Below the pieces are notes generated by a model. It had not been told where the DNA came from. It saw only the letters and a program-made list of their open reading frames with translations, and did not search any database. A DNA stretch of 64,000 nt. Origin: Physcomitrium patens (taxonomy: Eukaryota > Streptophyta > Bryopsida > Funariales > Funariaceae). The stretch is taken from assembly GCF_000002425.4 (NCBI RefSeq), contig NC_037270.1, positions 12,941,106 through 13,005,105 of the forward strand, in the 5' to 3' direction. Numbering within the stretch: the stretch's first letter is position 1; each line of letters opens with the position of its first letter. Positions 11,355 through 24,497 of the stretch are shown here, piece by piece. Position numbers and translations under genes: made by a program.

Positions 11355-14300
11355 ATGGCTGAGTCGCTGAGTCCCTCGAGACACATTGGTGCAGTGGGGG
11401 CACAAGAATTGCCGCAGCTTGTTGGGGGTTCAAGAGACAGCCTTGCTTCGTCTTCAGGGCATGGATTGAGGCTCCAGCGGCGAGTTTCTGTCTCAAGGCC
11501 AAGTCTACTACCTTGTCTACGGCGGAAGAGTGGGGTGGATCACCGGCATAAACACACTACGATTACTGCGGTGGGGACATCAAAGTGGAAAGATCCAGTG
11601 AGTGATCCAGAGATTCGTCTGCCGGAGGGGATTACATCAATACCATCGCTGATTCCGAGCTGGAGGAAGAAGGATGAGAACAGGAGCAACAAGCAGAAGG
11701 TCGTGGTGCGCAGGTCGCTAATCAACTGGGCAGCGTTGTTCTGTGATTTTCTCGAAAAAATGATATATGAAACCGCGAAGGGATCGACATCCAAGCAGGA
11801 ATGGAACTACTATCTGTCGGCCAGCTTTGCTCCTGTGTCAGAGAGGGCACCAACAACAGCCCTTCGCATCATCGGTACCATACCTGTGCGTGACCAAACT
11901 AAACCAAGTGGGATTTTTGATGTGTTCTCCTCGAATGACGTCTTTCTATTTCTTCGTGCCTGAGTTGTAAGTGAGTTTGATTGCATGGAATATATTCTAT
12001 TGAAAGTCGTTACGTCGTTGTGGCAGGAGTGCATGTTCGGTGAGTTTTTTCGCGTGGGCCCGAACCCAAGATTCGAGGCTCTTGGTGGATACCACTGGTA
12101 ATTTTTTGCACTTACCCATTCAGCTCAACCTAGACAACAGTCCATCTCTCGACTGGTTATTCCATGATTCTGTAGTGAATTTAATCGGAGAAGTTCAGAA
12201 TATGTCGGCTGGACTGTTGATTTCAGATGATTATCATTATCATAGAATCTGCAACGGACAACCTTCAAGCTTGTGATTGACGATGTTGTGTCCTGCTCAT
12301 GTATTGTTGTTAGTCGGCAGCTCTTCAGTAGTCTGATTTGCCTTTCTATATTTTAATTGTTATGCATGGAACCTAGTAGAGTACTGATAAGTTGGCTCTG
12401 ATGCGTTGGCAGGTTCGACGGTGACGGGTAACTAAATCACCTCCTGATATTCTCATGATGAAACCGGTTACTTGGATTTTAGCACGAAACGACTCAGGAA
12501 TCATCAAATAGATAATAAGGAACGGGGCTGAATTCGTCAACAATTGCCCTCTTTCAGCACTCCATGATCTGATAACACGGGCTTGCCTTGCAGGATGATA
12601 CATGGATTACATTTGAGTGAAGGCAAGGCCACTTACGTGGTGCGTTATGTTCGAACATCTCGACTGCAACAAGAGGAGCGTTACGGAGCACCAAAATTCT
12701 GGAAGGTCATGTGATCTAACACCAAATTCACACCAGTCGTGAATGAATTACAAGTCCCGTTGCACAATCCTGTAACCACCAGAGATTTTGAGATTATTCT
12801 TATCTGTCTTTGGTGCAGGTTGGAGACATGAAGGGCGTAAAAGGATATTTCTGTATTGCATTAGAGAACCTGCGGAGGAGCTTGGGTGTCTTGAACGTAT
12901 CCAGCGGCTATGCAGGCACCGGTACGTCTGTCAACTTCGGAAGCTCGCTTTGAATAAGTGACACGAACTATTTCTCCGTCACAGAGCGATGGAAGTGCTG
13001 ATTCGCATTCAAGTAAAATCTTGAGTGACCTTGGCCAGAAATTTAATCGTAGACCTTGAAACTTGTGCAGGCAACACGTCTCTCGTCTTCCATAATAAGA
13101 AACTTTTGGCTCTACATGAACGAGACAAACCTTGTAAGTCAACGACACCGCTAACCTTAAGTATACTCTTCGATAGTAATGAAGCCCAACACCTACTTAA
13201 CAAAAGCTAGACTAAGTGCAAATCCGGCTCTCAACCGTACCTGTTACTCCATTCCGAGTATCCACTTCGTTCTCAAATACACAACCATGATACCCGCGCT
13301 TTCGTTAAGTATGATTCTGGAGAAATGGTTCATCGTGAGGGTACTAATAGGTGTTGACATCATGCCTCGACCAACAGATAGAATCAAGGTGTTGGAGGAC
13401 GGTGACCTCGTAACAGTGGGTCTCGAAGATTTCGACAAGAGATTACAACACTCCTTTGCAGCCCATCCAAAGATTGATCCCGTCACAGGTACTCCATGCA
13501 CTAAGGGTGCTGTGTTACTACATTTTTGCAACAGGTTTTTTTTGTAAGACAGTTTGTTCCAAAGCTATATATATATATATATATATATAGATAGATAGAT
13601 ATCCATCCATCCATGAGATATACTTAATGATCCTCCCCTGAACGTTGGCTAACGCCACGAAAATATCAGGTGAGATGTTCTTTTTCGGGTACCATTCCGA
13701 GTCTTCAGACTTGATCTACCGCACTGTATCCAAAGAAGGCGTGCTCAGAGACCCAGTGCTTATAAAATTGCCAACCACCACCATTACGCATGACTTCGCA
13801 ATTACAGAGAACTATGCCATCCTCATGGACCTCCCTCTTGTCTTAGATCCTCTGGTAAGACCAATCCTCTATTTGCTTACACTCCACCTCCATAACTAAG
13901 CTTACAAAAGGAAAAACCAGAAAATGTTCTAAAAAAACACACATACAATTTCTTTATATACAATATCTAGTTCTCTACCCATCTGACGTTACTGCACAGA
14001 AAACTTGTGTGCTCGAAACTCTAGGTTGCGTCCATTTTAGGTATCTGTTGTGTGAGTGTTTGATCCTTGCATCACTACTGATTCCAGGGCATGGCGCAAG
14101 GAGGATTCATCTTCAGATTTGATCCCAATAAAGAATCACGACTAGGAGTCTTACCACGATATGCAACTGACGATTCACAGATCCGTTGGTTCACAATCCC
14201 AACATGTTATATCTTGCACACTGGTAAGTTGTATTTATTCTATCAGAGAGCCTCCATGCAGTCTTAGAGTCACATGTTGCATATTTTCCGACTGTAGGCC

Positions 14301-15707
14301 AATTTAGTATTCAAATCCATATGCTATTCAACCTTCAGTTCTTTGAAAATTCCTCAATATACTCTAGTACATCTATCACAACAAAACATCTGAAGTATTT
14401 TTAGTTCGCATCCATGCATAAATTGAAACCAGATTGTCGGTAAATTCATGTGTATTGACATTTAGAAATTTCTTGTGTGTGAAGTTGCTGCATGGGAAGA
14501 GGAGGATGAGATTATTTTGATTTGCTGTAGAACGGATGGTATCGACCTAAATCCAGACTTCGGAGTGGAGAGAAAGAACAAGGCCTACGGAGATTCCTAT
14601 GGGTCTCCTACACTGTATGCATATAATACCATTGTTTTGCTATTGTACATTAAAAATCACAGTGGGTTCCTCATCTAACAATACAAGCCAACTTTGTGGC
14701 ACCCACATTGTAAAACTTTTCCTAAATGCACTATGTTATTTTGGGGGTGCAGGTATGAGTACAGAATGAACTTCAAAAACGGTCATGTCCACCAAAGGCA
14801 GCTCTCAAATCTATCCATTGAATTTCCTACAATTAATCCACATTATGTAGGAAGGTAAAAAGCATCAGTTGCAAACATGTGCTTTACACATTGGTAGCAT
14901 TTCCCTTGTTTATTTTTCAGTGTACCATTTTTTCACTTTGTTACAACATAAAAAACAAAGTTGAGTTTGCATTACTTAACATGGTCCCTGCACTGATTTT
15001 GTCCATGTGGGTGACAATCTATTCCAGGAAAACCCGCTACACTTATTGTGGTGTAGTTGATAATGAATTGGATCTAATGTCAGGTATAGTGAAGTATGAC
15101 CTATACTTGGATCCATCAACAACTGATACAGCAGTGGATGACAAAACCAAAGGTAACAATTGCACAGTGTTTCACTTTGGACCCAATTGCTATGCAAGTG
15201 ACACAATTTTTGTACCCAACAACAGAGGTATGGCCAATGATGCAGCAGAAGACGATGGCTTCTTGATATCATTTGTACAAGACTTAAACACAGGGTATGG
15301 GCTTCTCATTATAATCACAAAATTAATTACTACAATGGGTCTTCAAGAGAAAAAAAATGTTTATCTCTACTTTTGTTTGTTTCTTTCTTTTTAAAAAAAA
15401 TGGGAATTAAGGTCTACTAATAATTGGCATGGGATGTGTATAGGAAGTCTGAAGCTATCATCATTGATGCAAAGACAATGGGGCCAACACCAGTGGCAGT
15501 TGTAGAATTGCCTGGACGGATTCCTAAAGGTTTCCATGCTTATTTTGTGACACAGGTTAGTTAACTTGATGAATATTGCATGTAGTCTCACAAGTGATAA
15601 TCCAATAATCCAATAATCCCTCTCATTAGGACTCTATTAAAACAAATTAAAAACGTCCAACATTGGGTTTTCATTCTGTGCAGGAGCAGCTTCAACAACA
15701 AGCATAA
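11355..15707 (+). CDS. CCD1: Carotenoid cleavage dioxygenase, CCD1-like, 653 aa, 14 exons
   Basis: Non-haem Fe(II) dioxygenase of the RPE65/CCD family that cuts double bonds of carotenoids or apocarotenoids. Exons: 11355-11885, 12027-12097, 12413-12427, 12594-12705, 12819-12921, 13071-13133, 13378-13488, 13670-13854, 14088-14223, 14485-14614, 14753-14854, 15028-15294, 15444-15555, 15684-15707; all are GT-AG and the frame closes. The four iron-binding histidines are present: H328 (AAHPK), H376 (THDFAITE), H441 (YILH) and H640 (GFHAYF). Also visible are [24 protein letters not shown] and [15 protein letters not shown] plus the many-exon structure favour the CCD1 branch over the usually intronless NCED/CCD4 branch; a zaxinone-synthase-like assignment is an alternative. 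CCD1 enzymes are usually near 540 aa and cytosolic; this one has a longer Ser/Arg-rich N terminus that could be a plastid transit peptide. Confidence 0.95.
13566..13614 (+). repeat. Compound microsatellite in a CCD intron
   Basis: (TA)n passes directly into (GATA)n and then (CCAT)n within the intron between exons 7 and 8. It is a simple-sequence tract with no coding role. Confidence 0.9.
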
Positions 15708-16836
15708 ATTGGGAAAGTTGTATATATCATTTTTGTCCCTTTACAAGCACAAACAAATACATAAAAATTATCACTTCTTTTCTTTTTATTTACTGTTGTG
15801 ATAAATTCATTCAAATGAGGAATAGTACACCACTTATTGTTGAAAAATTTAAGAGCGCAGTATTTAGTGTTGTTGACATTTTTATAATTTGATTTAATAT
15901 CGACATTATCGAGGAGTGTAGTTTTAGATTGTACATCCTCAAAAGTGTATGGAGGGTTTTGGTATTTGAACAAAGCAACATGTGATTCTAATTGTTGATA
16001 AAATAAAAACAATATCATACTTGTTTGAAAAGTACTAATGATTGGATTTATTTTTATTTTTATTTTTTTTATTGATTTATATTTTAGGCTTTGCAAATTA
16101 TAAGTTAACTAGATTTTGAAAACATAAAAATAGTATTAAAATTTGAATACATAAAAGTGTAACAGAATAGTTGGATGACTATTCCAAGTTAAGAACGTTT
16201 CTAAGCCATAAAACAAAACTAGATTATATATATATATATATATATGTTTTTTATTCATTTTGGAAACCCTAAAAACCTAGACCATGTTATTTCAATCTCT
16301 TATTTGAGAGTTTAATAACTTGTCTCACAAGCTATTAAATTGTTTTTTAATAAAAGGTTGTTATGTGAGCATGTACAAATGCATCTAAAAAAGTGTTAGA
16401 TTGTCATGTGCTGTTTTAACAATATTTATAGAAATATAAAAAATTATAAAAAAAATTGGAACAATTTATTATATTGCACATAGAGAATCTTTTTTCAATT
16501 AATTTTTTTCTTTGTTGCTGTAGACATAACATGAGATGAGGTATACAACACATTGAAAATTATAAAATAACATAACATTTGAATTACTCATTTTCTATTT
16601 TGGAAATATAAATATTAAATTTAAAAAATATATTTAAAATTTTCAAAAATAAATGGTGTTTTATTGGAGATCTCAATTATTATTATGTATATCTTATAAA
16701 AAATAACACATCAGAATTCCCATTAAAAAAATATTTTTGAAAAACTGTGACAACTTCTTCTTATAGCTATTTTGTTTTATAATATCTTTATTAATTACAA
16801 TTCATCTAATCTTTCGTATATATATTAAATCTTGTA

Positions 16837-16867
<31 letters not shown>

Positions 16868-18155
16868 TAGTGAGATAGATAAAAATTTAATAAATAATGC
16901 TCATCAAATCAATAACCAATTTTTATCAATTTATTACGTAACTTATCAATTTTAAAAAACAGTCATATGTAAATATATACACCACACATACACGTACAAC
17001 GTCACCAACAATCCACAAAAAAATGATTTAACTTTTCTGATACAAAAATAAATAAAGAAGGAAAGATAATTAAATTAAATAATTATAAAAAACAGTATTG
17101 GGCATGCACTACAAACGCCGAAGTAAACTACCACACGAAACAAAAATATCTGTACGCCAGAACACGCCAATTGCTTTAAAGCTCTGTGGATAGATACGTT
17201 GAACGTCATCAAAGTACAAAGAAATATCCGCAATGGGGTCACAGAGCAGGAATACAAATGATACCATCAAACTGGGTTTCTCAAGAGTAAAATTAGATGA
17301 GAAACCGCAAAGGTCGAAGCACCTTCGACTAAAAACCCATCAACTGTTCTTGCAAGTTTCAGTGTATGTTCCTACACCGACACTACAAACTGTGTCTCAT
17401 TTTTCTAAGTTGGTGCTTCTTCTGCAAAGATTTCATGCCAAAAAAAAACAGTACAGTTCCTTCAAGTACGAGGAATGGGTGACATGGTGAAGAGATTGGG
17501 CACAACTCCGAACAAAATTGGATAAGAAAACGGTGTTTATAAATGTGGAAAAGATGAGAGAAAGAGAGAGAGAGAAGTGTGTGGGTGTGTTTGTGTTCGG
17601 AGCTTGAGGCAGACGGAGACTCCAAGACGTGCAGGATCCTGCTGAATCGACGCCGACAAAGCACAAACGCATGCACGCGTCCGTGAATTTTCGAGCGGAG
17701 GAAGGGAAGGAGATGCAATTCGTAAGTCTGCAGGGCCACTTCGATGCACCCCGTGCGAAGGAGCCGAAGAAAGTTCTTACGAGAGTGGGGAACCAGGTTG
17801 GGTTCCAGCTCCACCGTGTCGCCTAATTTGCGTTTTTTGTACCGCTCGTTATTCTACCAAACACCACGTTTCGAATATTTCATGTTTTTTTGTGTGAGAT
17901 TTGCGGTGAAAGGAACGTGAACCCGGACGATGTTGTTTGCGGGGGGCAGCTGGAGATGATTGTATAGTATGTTGGTCGATGTTGCGGGTCCTGCACGTCT
18001 GATAGATGCTGCAGATCGATGCTGCGGGATTCTCTGGGTCCACTTAGGTTGAGATTGTTGTACGATGCTTATCACATGCAAGGTTTTTGCGCTCCTGTGT
18101 GTGTTTGATGCTATGCAGGTGAAGTGGGTGTGGGGATTGGAAAGGAGGTTTTGCT
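15708..18155. other. Intergenic: CCD 3' flank and SMP-C2 promoter/leader
   Basis: From 15708 to about 17100 the DNA is AT-rich, with (TA)n at 16225-16245 and (ATT)n at about 16839-16868, and no coding block. From about 17100 GC rises, with a GA-rich tract (17555-17577) and several overlapping meaningless frames on both strands. The last 600 bases are probably promoter and 5' leader of the SMP-C2 gene. Confidence 0.55.
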
Positions 18156-21100
18156 ATGGACAACGGCGTGAAGAAGAACAGATGGGTTCTTCCATGGCTG
18201 GAGATGGGGAGGAGGCTGTGGGAATACTTGCTGGACTGGCCCTTCATGTGCCATATAGGGCTCGTTCTGTTGGTCGCTTGGATCGTCTCTTTCGTGGGCC
18301 TCAATGTCGCCCTCGTTTGCGCTTTGGGGTTCCTTTACCTCTACCAGGTTATGTCACTGTCCTGTTGCAAATTCCTTTGCGCTGGTGGGTGTGCTTTGGA
18401 AGAGGTCGTCCCCCGGTTGGGTGGTCTCTCCTACATCGAGTCGTGATAAGATAAATGTCTCCCTTCATCTCGCCTCTTAGATTTCGGCGCTTGTTGTTCT
18501 ACCCAATTTCCCTCCGGTGAGAAGACTCGTATAACGCAAGTTCGTTCTTAGTCAAGCTGATCAGCAATATCTTTACACAAAGACACCTTTGCAGAAAAAA
18601 ATTATACGAGTTTTACTGGGCTTTTTTACGGGTTTATCATTTACTCGGTTCTCATCTCTTCAGATTTTGTTGTCATTGATTACTTCCGTGTTTCTTGTCT
18701 CATCTCTCTGATGTTGTGGATTATCTTAAAGTGTAAGTTAGGTGTGCAGATTGAGCACCGACAACGGAGGAGGTTAAATTGGAGGATACGCTACGAAGAG
18801 AGGGAGAAAGCAAATAAAACGAGGGTATTGTCTGCTCTAGTGATCCCTTTCTCATCTTGACCAGTGTCATGGATATATATATGTATATATATTTCTCAAG
18901 GGCTTGGGTTTGTTCATGTGAAAAACTGTTCCTCTTTGACAACCCCGGTCATGTTTGTAGGGGTAATAATTATTGCGAAATTCTGTTGATCCCTATGAGA
19001 GTTAGGAAACTATTTCTATGGTTCCTTGTTAGGTTTCTTAGTGTCTGTATTTCTTGGCTTTAGCTGACACTAAAAAATTTAAAACGTTGCGTTTCACCTT
19101 GGAGTCACTCTGAGCGCGTTAATATATGCTTTATACACTTAGCGGTCAACAATTGTCTGGTATATTACCTTCCTGCAGTGGATGATTACGTGTGAGAATT
19201 GGAGTTCAATCACTGACAAATTCTTGCAATTGCCCAGCTTTTTGAAGACTCATCAATTTAGTTGCCTGCAGATTGCGGAAGGGGAGACTGTGCATTGGAT
19301 GAACCAAATATTGGAAAAAACGTGGCCCATATTTCTGAAAGACATTACTTCAATTCTTTTGGTTCCCCTCACCTCGATGCTAGACCAATTCAAGCCTTGG
19401 ATTGCGGTACGCTTAAAGTAATTTTGAAGCCATACAAGGATTTTAATGAACGACACTTTCAAGGTGCTTGTACTAGTATGCACTAAGAGAATTTTTAAGC
19501 TTGTGTACAAACATATTTATGCGGGCTCATGTTTGCAGAAAAAAGTGATTGTGCAAAACTTGACTCTGGGAAATACCCCACCACGCATAACAATGATCCG
19601 CATACTGGACACGCCCGTTGATGGTGATGACCTGGTATGCCTCTCCTCACAACTCTTGCTACAACTCATCTGTGTTTCTAGAGCAACAACACCTGTGATT
19701 CCTCGATGAAGTTGTCGGTAGATCCTGCTGTCCCGACTTTTACTTTCGAATAAACTCTCTAAAGTCGTTCAAAATGGTCGTGTAGTGTTGTCTGGGCTCA
19801 CGTTCGTGCAAATGTTTTCAACTTCAAACTCTCTTTAAACTAATCGTTGCGACGGGAAAACTCGGTCCTATCTGCTGCAATTTGTTTATTTCTTTTGGCT
19901 ATGTCTGATGGAAGCACTTCGCAGAAGAGCACATGCAGTACCGAAGTGTAATGGCTGCGTATTGGATAAGATTTCTGATTTGGAAGTGTCAGGCTATCGA
20001 AGCTTCCATGGAGTGGATGGCAGCAAAAGATATGTCTGCTGTCGTGGATGTGAAACCTTTACGTCGCTTGGGATGGGGAATGTCGGCTACTTTTCACCTC
20101 TGCAATCTACGTTTTGAAGGCAAGGTATCCATCTACGTTCCTAGGCATTAATGCACTCATTTGGTTCCGTTGGAACTCTAAGGTGAATGCGATTTAACAT
20201 ATCTAAGCTAACAGGTTTTTTCTAGTCATTCTGTGTCCTTCATGCATTTATGACTCAATTGAACGTTCAATCTAAAACTCTTTTCCTGGATACGAAGTTC
20301 TAGTGGTGTTACTAGATTCAGGCACCTTCTGACTCTGTTCTGTTTGCTGGTGCGTTGTTTAGGCGAAGGTAGGGGTGAAACTTAAGGCTGGATGGCCTAT
20401 GATAGAGCGAATACGAATCTGCTTCGGTACAGCACCTCTTATCGATATGGCTGCTCGTCCTATAAGTAATTCTAGTTTCGATGTGACCGAGCTTCCGGGA
20501 ATATCACAATTTACGGTACTTTCGTTTTAATCTTTAGAATTACGTCAATACTCAAACTTCGTTGTGCTTAGAGAAAAGACGATGGTTCATTTGTCGGGTT
20601 ATGGTGGAGTCAGTTTTCTTGAAAGTAATGGCTTGACCTTTTTGGCTTTATTGATGCAGAGAATGCAAAGAAGCTTCTTTCTGTCTTACAGATCAAGTAA
20701 ATGTATTTTTTTTGTAACTGTAATTTTGCAGGATCGTCTATTGGCAGATGTTTTGACACGGTCCCTGGTAGAGGTACGCAAGCATTAATGAAAAAGTGAG
20801 CCTGTATCGTCTGGATGTTGTTTTTCTTCGATCATTGAAACAATCGCAATAACGTACGCCAGATAGGAAATGCATTACGAAAATTCCAACTGCTGAAGAA
20901 CATGAATTGGAGTGCGATTGCTCCAACATTTGGCTTAACGAGATAAAGAAATTCTGTGGTTGCTGAATTGTAATGTCTAACTTTGAAATTCGTGGAACAT
21001 TGAATAAAGTGGGAGTAGATGACTAATTGTCCCTTGAAATTAATTTAGAATGCATTAATTTAGTTCAAGGCTGTATCTGTATTCTTTAAAGAACGTATAG

Positions 21101-23044
21101 CTTGAATTGAGTTTTGGGTGTGATCGCAGCCAAGCATGGTTGAAATTGATATGGAGAAGCTCATGAGAGACGTCATGAGACCGAAAGGACCTGCCGGAGG
21201 TAATGCTGCAGAACACTTTCGGTGTACGAATGTTCATTTATTTCCTTCTTTACAAAATAGTATCTAGGATACTGATTTGTAGATGTTCAAGGTCTAAAGC
21301 ATCCTCTTTAGAAGGGCATTCTTTCATACTCCTTTACTATTCAAGTTTCATATTTGCGTACCTGAAATTGGAATCTGATGTTCGGTGTACCTGCTCACTT
21401 TGTCATACTCCTTGTAACGGTTTTTAGATGATTGGTGTACCATACGTGATAACTCTCCAAAGACGAATGTCGTTCTAGAAGTACTTGAAGCTAAGGATCT
21501 TCGAGTAGGAGATATCAATGGTATTCTATCTCTTTCTTTCCATCGTTGGAGTCTGTCTGCTTTCCAAAGTAATCATCTAGTCAGCAATTTATAAAATTAG
21601 AGCGTGTCCAAGGCTACTTCATAGTGGCATCTCAAATAATACTGTTAACAATCTCTGCATGTACTTGTATGCACTTACCTCGGCTATAATTTCAGGTCAA
21701 GATCTACAGGTGGCTTATCTGATTGACGAATTATGAACAATGGACTTCTATCTTCGCTTTGTTCTGTGTAGGTTACTCTGACCCTTATGTAAAAGTCGGG
21801 TTTGGAAATCAGCGGGGGAAAACAAAGGTGAAGTGGAAAACATTGAATCCTACATGGAACGAGACCTTGAATTTCATGATTCCAAGTGGGCAGCCACCGA
21901 ATACAATTCTTCTGATAGTGCGTGATAAGGATCCCATATTTGATGATAAGCTGGGGTAGATCTAAACCCTCTCAGTCACAGTTGGTTATTTCGTTGATGG
22001 CGAATGCACAGAACCTATTAATTACCATTTACTTTGACGTCAGTTGGGATTTGAATACACTTCGAGACATTGTTCATTCGGTTTCATATCTGACAGCACA
22101 TTTCTAACTTCTCGAAGGGCTGCAGATATGCTCACTTGCTGTGACATGATGTATGAGACCCATTTTTAGGAAGTTCACGAATCACTGGTCCTTTACTTCC
22201 TGTTTTCCGATGGTGTGCAGACATTGTGAAGTAGAGATCAGTCAATACCGCGATGGAAAACGACATGATTTTTGGCTACCACTCGAAAAAGTGAAGACTG
22301 GTAGAATTCATCTGGCAATCACTGTAACCGACAATCTCACTGCCTCACAAGGTTCCAAAGAGGCATCCAACAACAACTCCATAACCGTTGCGGTACACAT
22401 TCCCAGCGTTCAGCATTGTCCATCTTTGAGATTTATAGATTTCTTTGCCTCGATTTTTTTTAACTCAAGGCTTTTATTTGTGAGTGCCCTTAAACCTGTT
22501 TCGAATTCATTTTCTTCTGTAATTTGTCTTATCGAGTTCATTATATCTGAATTAGAAGTTGAATACTCATGCACATTGAATTCTATGTCCACAGAGTGCT
22601 GAACCGCAATTGACCCAAGAATTCCATAAGTCTGTCTCTTGCGATATGCCATTGTCACCTGGAAAAGGTCCTACTCAACCACCCGTAGCGTCGCCAAATG
22701 CAAAACCTGAGGGTCTGAGCTCTGGAATTTCCAGAAACCTCACATCATCTCGGAAAATTGAGACGCCTCCACGTTTATCTGATATCGAAAAATCCTCAAC
22801 TTCTGGTGAAGAACATTCACCGATGACGTCCCCCCAACTCAAATCACCACCTTCCTCGACGCCGATGGAAGCAGAAGCAGCAGGAAATTCTCGTGGTGAA
22901 ACAACAAAATTCATAGATGTGGGATTTGGGGAAATCGGCGCCGTAAAAGTTTGTCAATTTAAAAATGTAGGGCCCTGCCAGAGGCCGGCTATTGCAGGGA
23001 CTGAACACTGTGAAGATATATCTTATTCCTCAGAGGAAGAGTAA
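18156..23044 (+). CDS. NTMC2T6: SMP-C2 membrane-contact-site protein (NTMC2 type 6-like), 597 aa, 12 exons
   Basis: Plant extended-synaptotagmin/tricalbin-type protein expected to anchor in the ER, transfer glycerolipids through its SMP domain and bind the partner membrane through its C2 domain. Exons: 18156-18347, 18750-18824, 19272-19406, 19539-19634, 19993-20124, 20363-20515, 20732-20773, 21130-21199, 21428-21520, 21772-21955, 22221-22392, 22595-23044; all are GT-AG and in frame. Residues 31-62 form a hydrophobic membrane hairpin, followed by a basic stretch (HRQRRRLNWR). The SMP domain spans about 90-290 (VHWMNQILEKTWP, AAKDMSA, RRLGWGM, RIRICF). The single C2 domain spans about 305-430, with the loop-1 aspartates (GDINGYSDPYVK) and loop-3 aspartates (RDKDPIFDDKLG) that usually bind calcium. 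Close blocks to Arabidopsis NTMC2T6 support the type. Residues 449-597 are a Ser/Pro/Glu-rich tail with no known domain. Tail-to-tail with the CER3-like gene. Confidence 0.93.
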
Positions 23045-24497
23045 CAGAGGCGTCGAAGAGAAAAACATGCGCCACATGGAAAATCCCACAGGTTTTAAAT
23101 CCTAAAACTGATTTCATAAGAAACCTGTCTATCGAGCTGCTCAGATCAGGGCATCACACATCATTAGAGTTGAATTTGTGTGGTGTGCGCCTTCCTCGAA
23201 CTATTTTTGAGCAATCTATTGCTTCTCACACATTCATTCTTCATTCGGGTAATTTCTAAGATTTTTTATTTCTTCTTTTATTTTTCATTTCCCGACGTAT
23301 GAATAGGGGAAGAAAAGGATATTACAAGGATGTGAAAACCCCTTAAGGAAGTGACAACGGAGAGGCGCAGCAAACGTGCGGCAATCGATGCAAGTGGTGC
23401 TTGTGCTCTGGATCATGACTCACACACACCATATAAGCGAAATAAAGCGGAGGGTGTGTTACGAACATCAAACTACCCAAGAACAGAATGCAAGAGAGAC
23501 TGGCTTCCAGCTGAGAGGGGTACGGCTGCTCTGGCGAACTGACGCCATTGGGAGGAAAAAGTCACCTCGAACTTGTCATGTACACTTTGTCACCTTGTCA
23601 CCAGATCAAGGCTCCCACACTCACCAACTCCTTCCTCACCCCATTCAAGGCCGCCTTCATCATACCAACAACCCATTGCCAGTCCAATGTCCAGTGAAAG
23701 CCGACACTTTGTAGATCAACCAGCATTCAGACCCTGTGCAGAAGCTTCCAGCCCAGTTTCCAGCAGCTTGAAAGAATTTTTCATTGTAAGTTAAAAGATT
23801 CTTCGTTAGAAGCTGATCAATCTCCTGCACGTCAAGTTGGTACATGGGCTGCTTTCCTGACTGATACACTGCGTCAGACACTTTACTAGTGACGGAATGT
23901 TGGAACTAGGCCATTGAGAGTTCAGTCAATGATCAGAGGTTTTGAACGCATGAGATGGGCGAGAAAATGATGTAGATATTTCCGTGTTGGAATTTATTAC
24001 GATGTGTTCTCGACAGACTATAGTTCATGAAATGCAAATTTAAATTCAAATTCAAATTTAAAAAAAAAAAAAAAAAAAAAAAACAAGGAAGTGTAATTTA
24101 TTAACATATTTGAATGGCTTGCAGCCTTAAAAAATGGCTCATCATCTTTTAAGATAGATGGCCCATTCTGGCTCTAAAACATCAGTGCCTTGAGCTGATG
24201 CTTTCATTTTGTTAAGCCTCCCTAAAATCCATACCTAGGTCTGTGTCAACATGAATTGAAATGATCATTAAATTCAATGAAAATGTCCGATGCGATTGTA
24301 AAGAATACTAATTGAGGGAAAGCTACAAATATCTTTCAGTAGGCCTTCGGCCGTCCTTCTCGTATTATCCACTACAATGCTGTTACTACTTGGTGACGGA
24401 TGATTGTACACACATTCATCTCCACGAACCTCGTGAGATCACTCCAAGCTGAATCATCAATCTGTCACCTTCAATGAACTGGAACTGTATACACTGC
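23045..24497. other. Convergent 3' region between SMP-C2 and CER3-like genes
   Basis: 1.45 kb between two stop codons that face each other, so it should hold both 3' UTRs. A poly-A run (24059-24083) follows short AAATTCAAATT repeats. Open frames at 23376-23714 and nearby lack any family resemblance. No RNA gene was recognised. Confidence 0.6.

Noticed and set aside
17383-17814. 143-codon minus-strand frame rich in Leu, Ser and His
   Set aside because: It is the reverse reading of a GA-rich leader region of the SMP-C2 gene and shows no conserved block.
19908-20117. Frames extending SMP-C2 exon 5 upstream of 19993
   Set aside because: Alignment with NTMC2T6 and the splice phase fix the acceptor at 19991-19992; the upstream part is intron.
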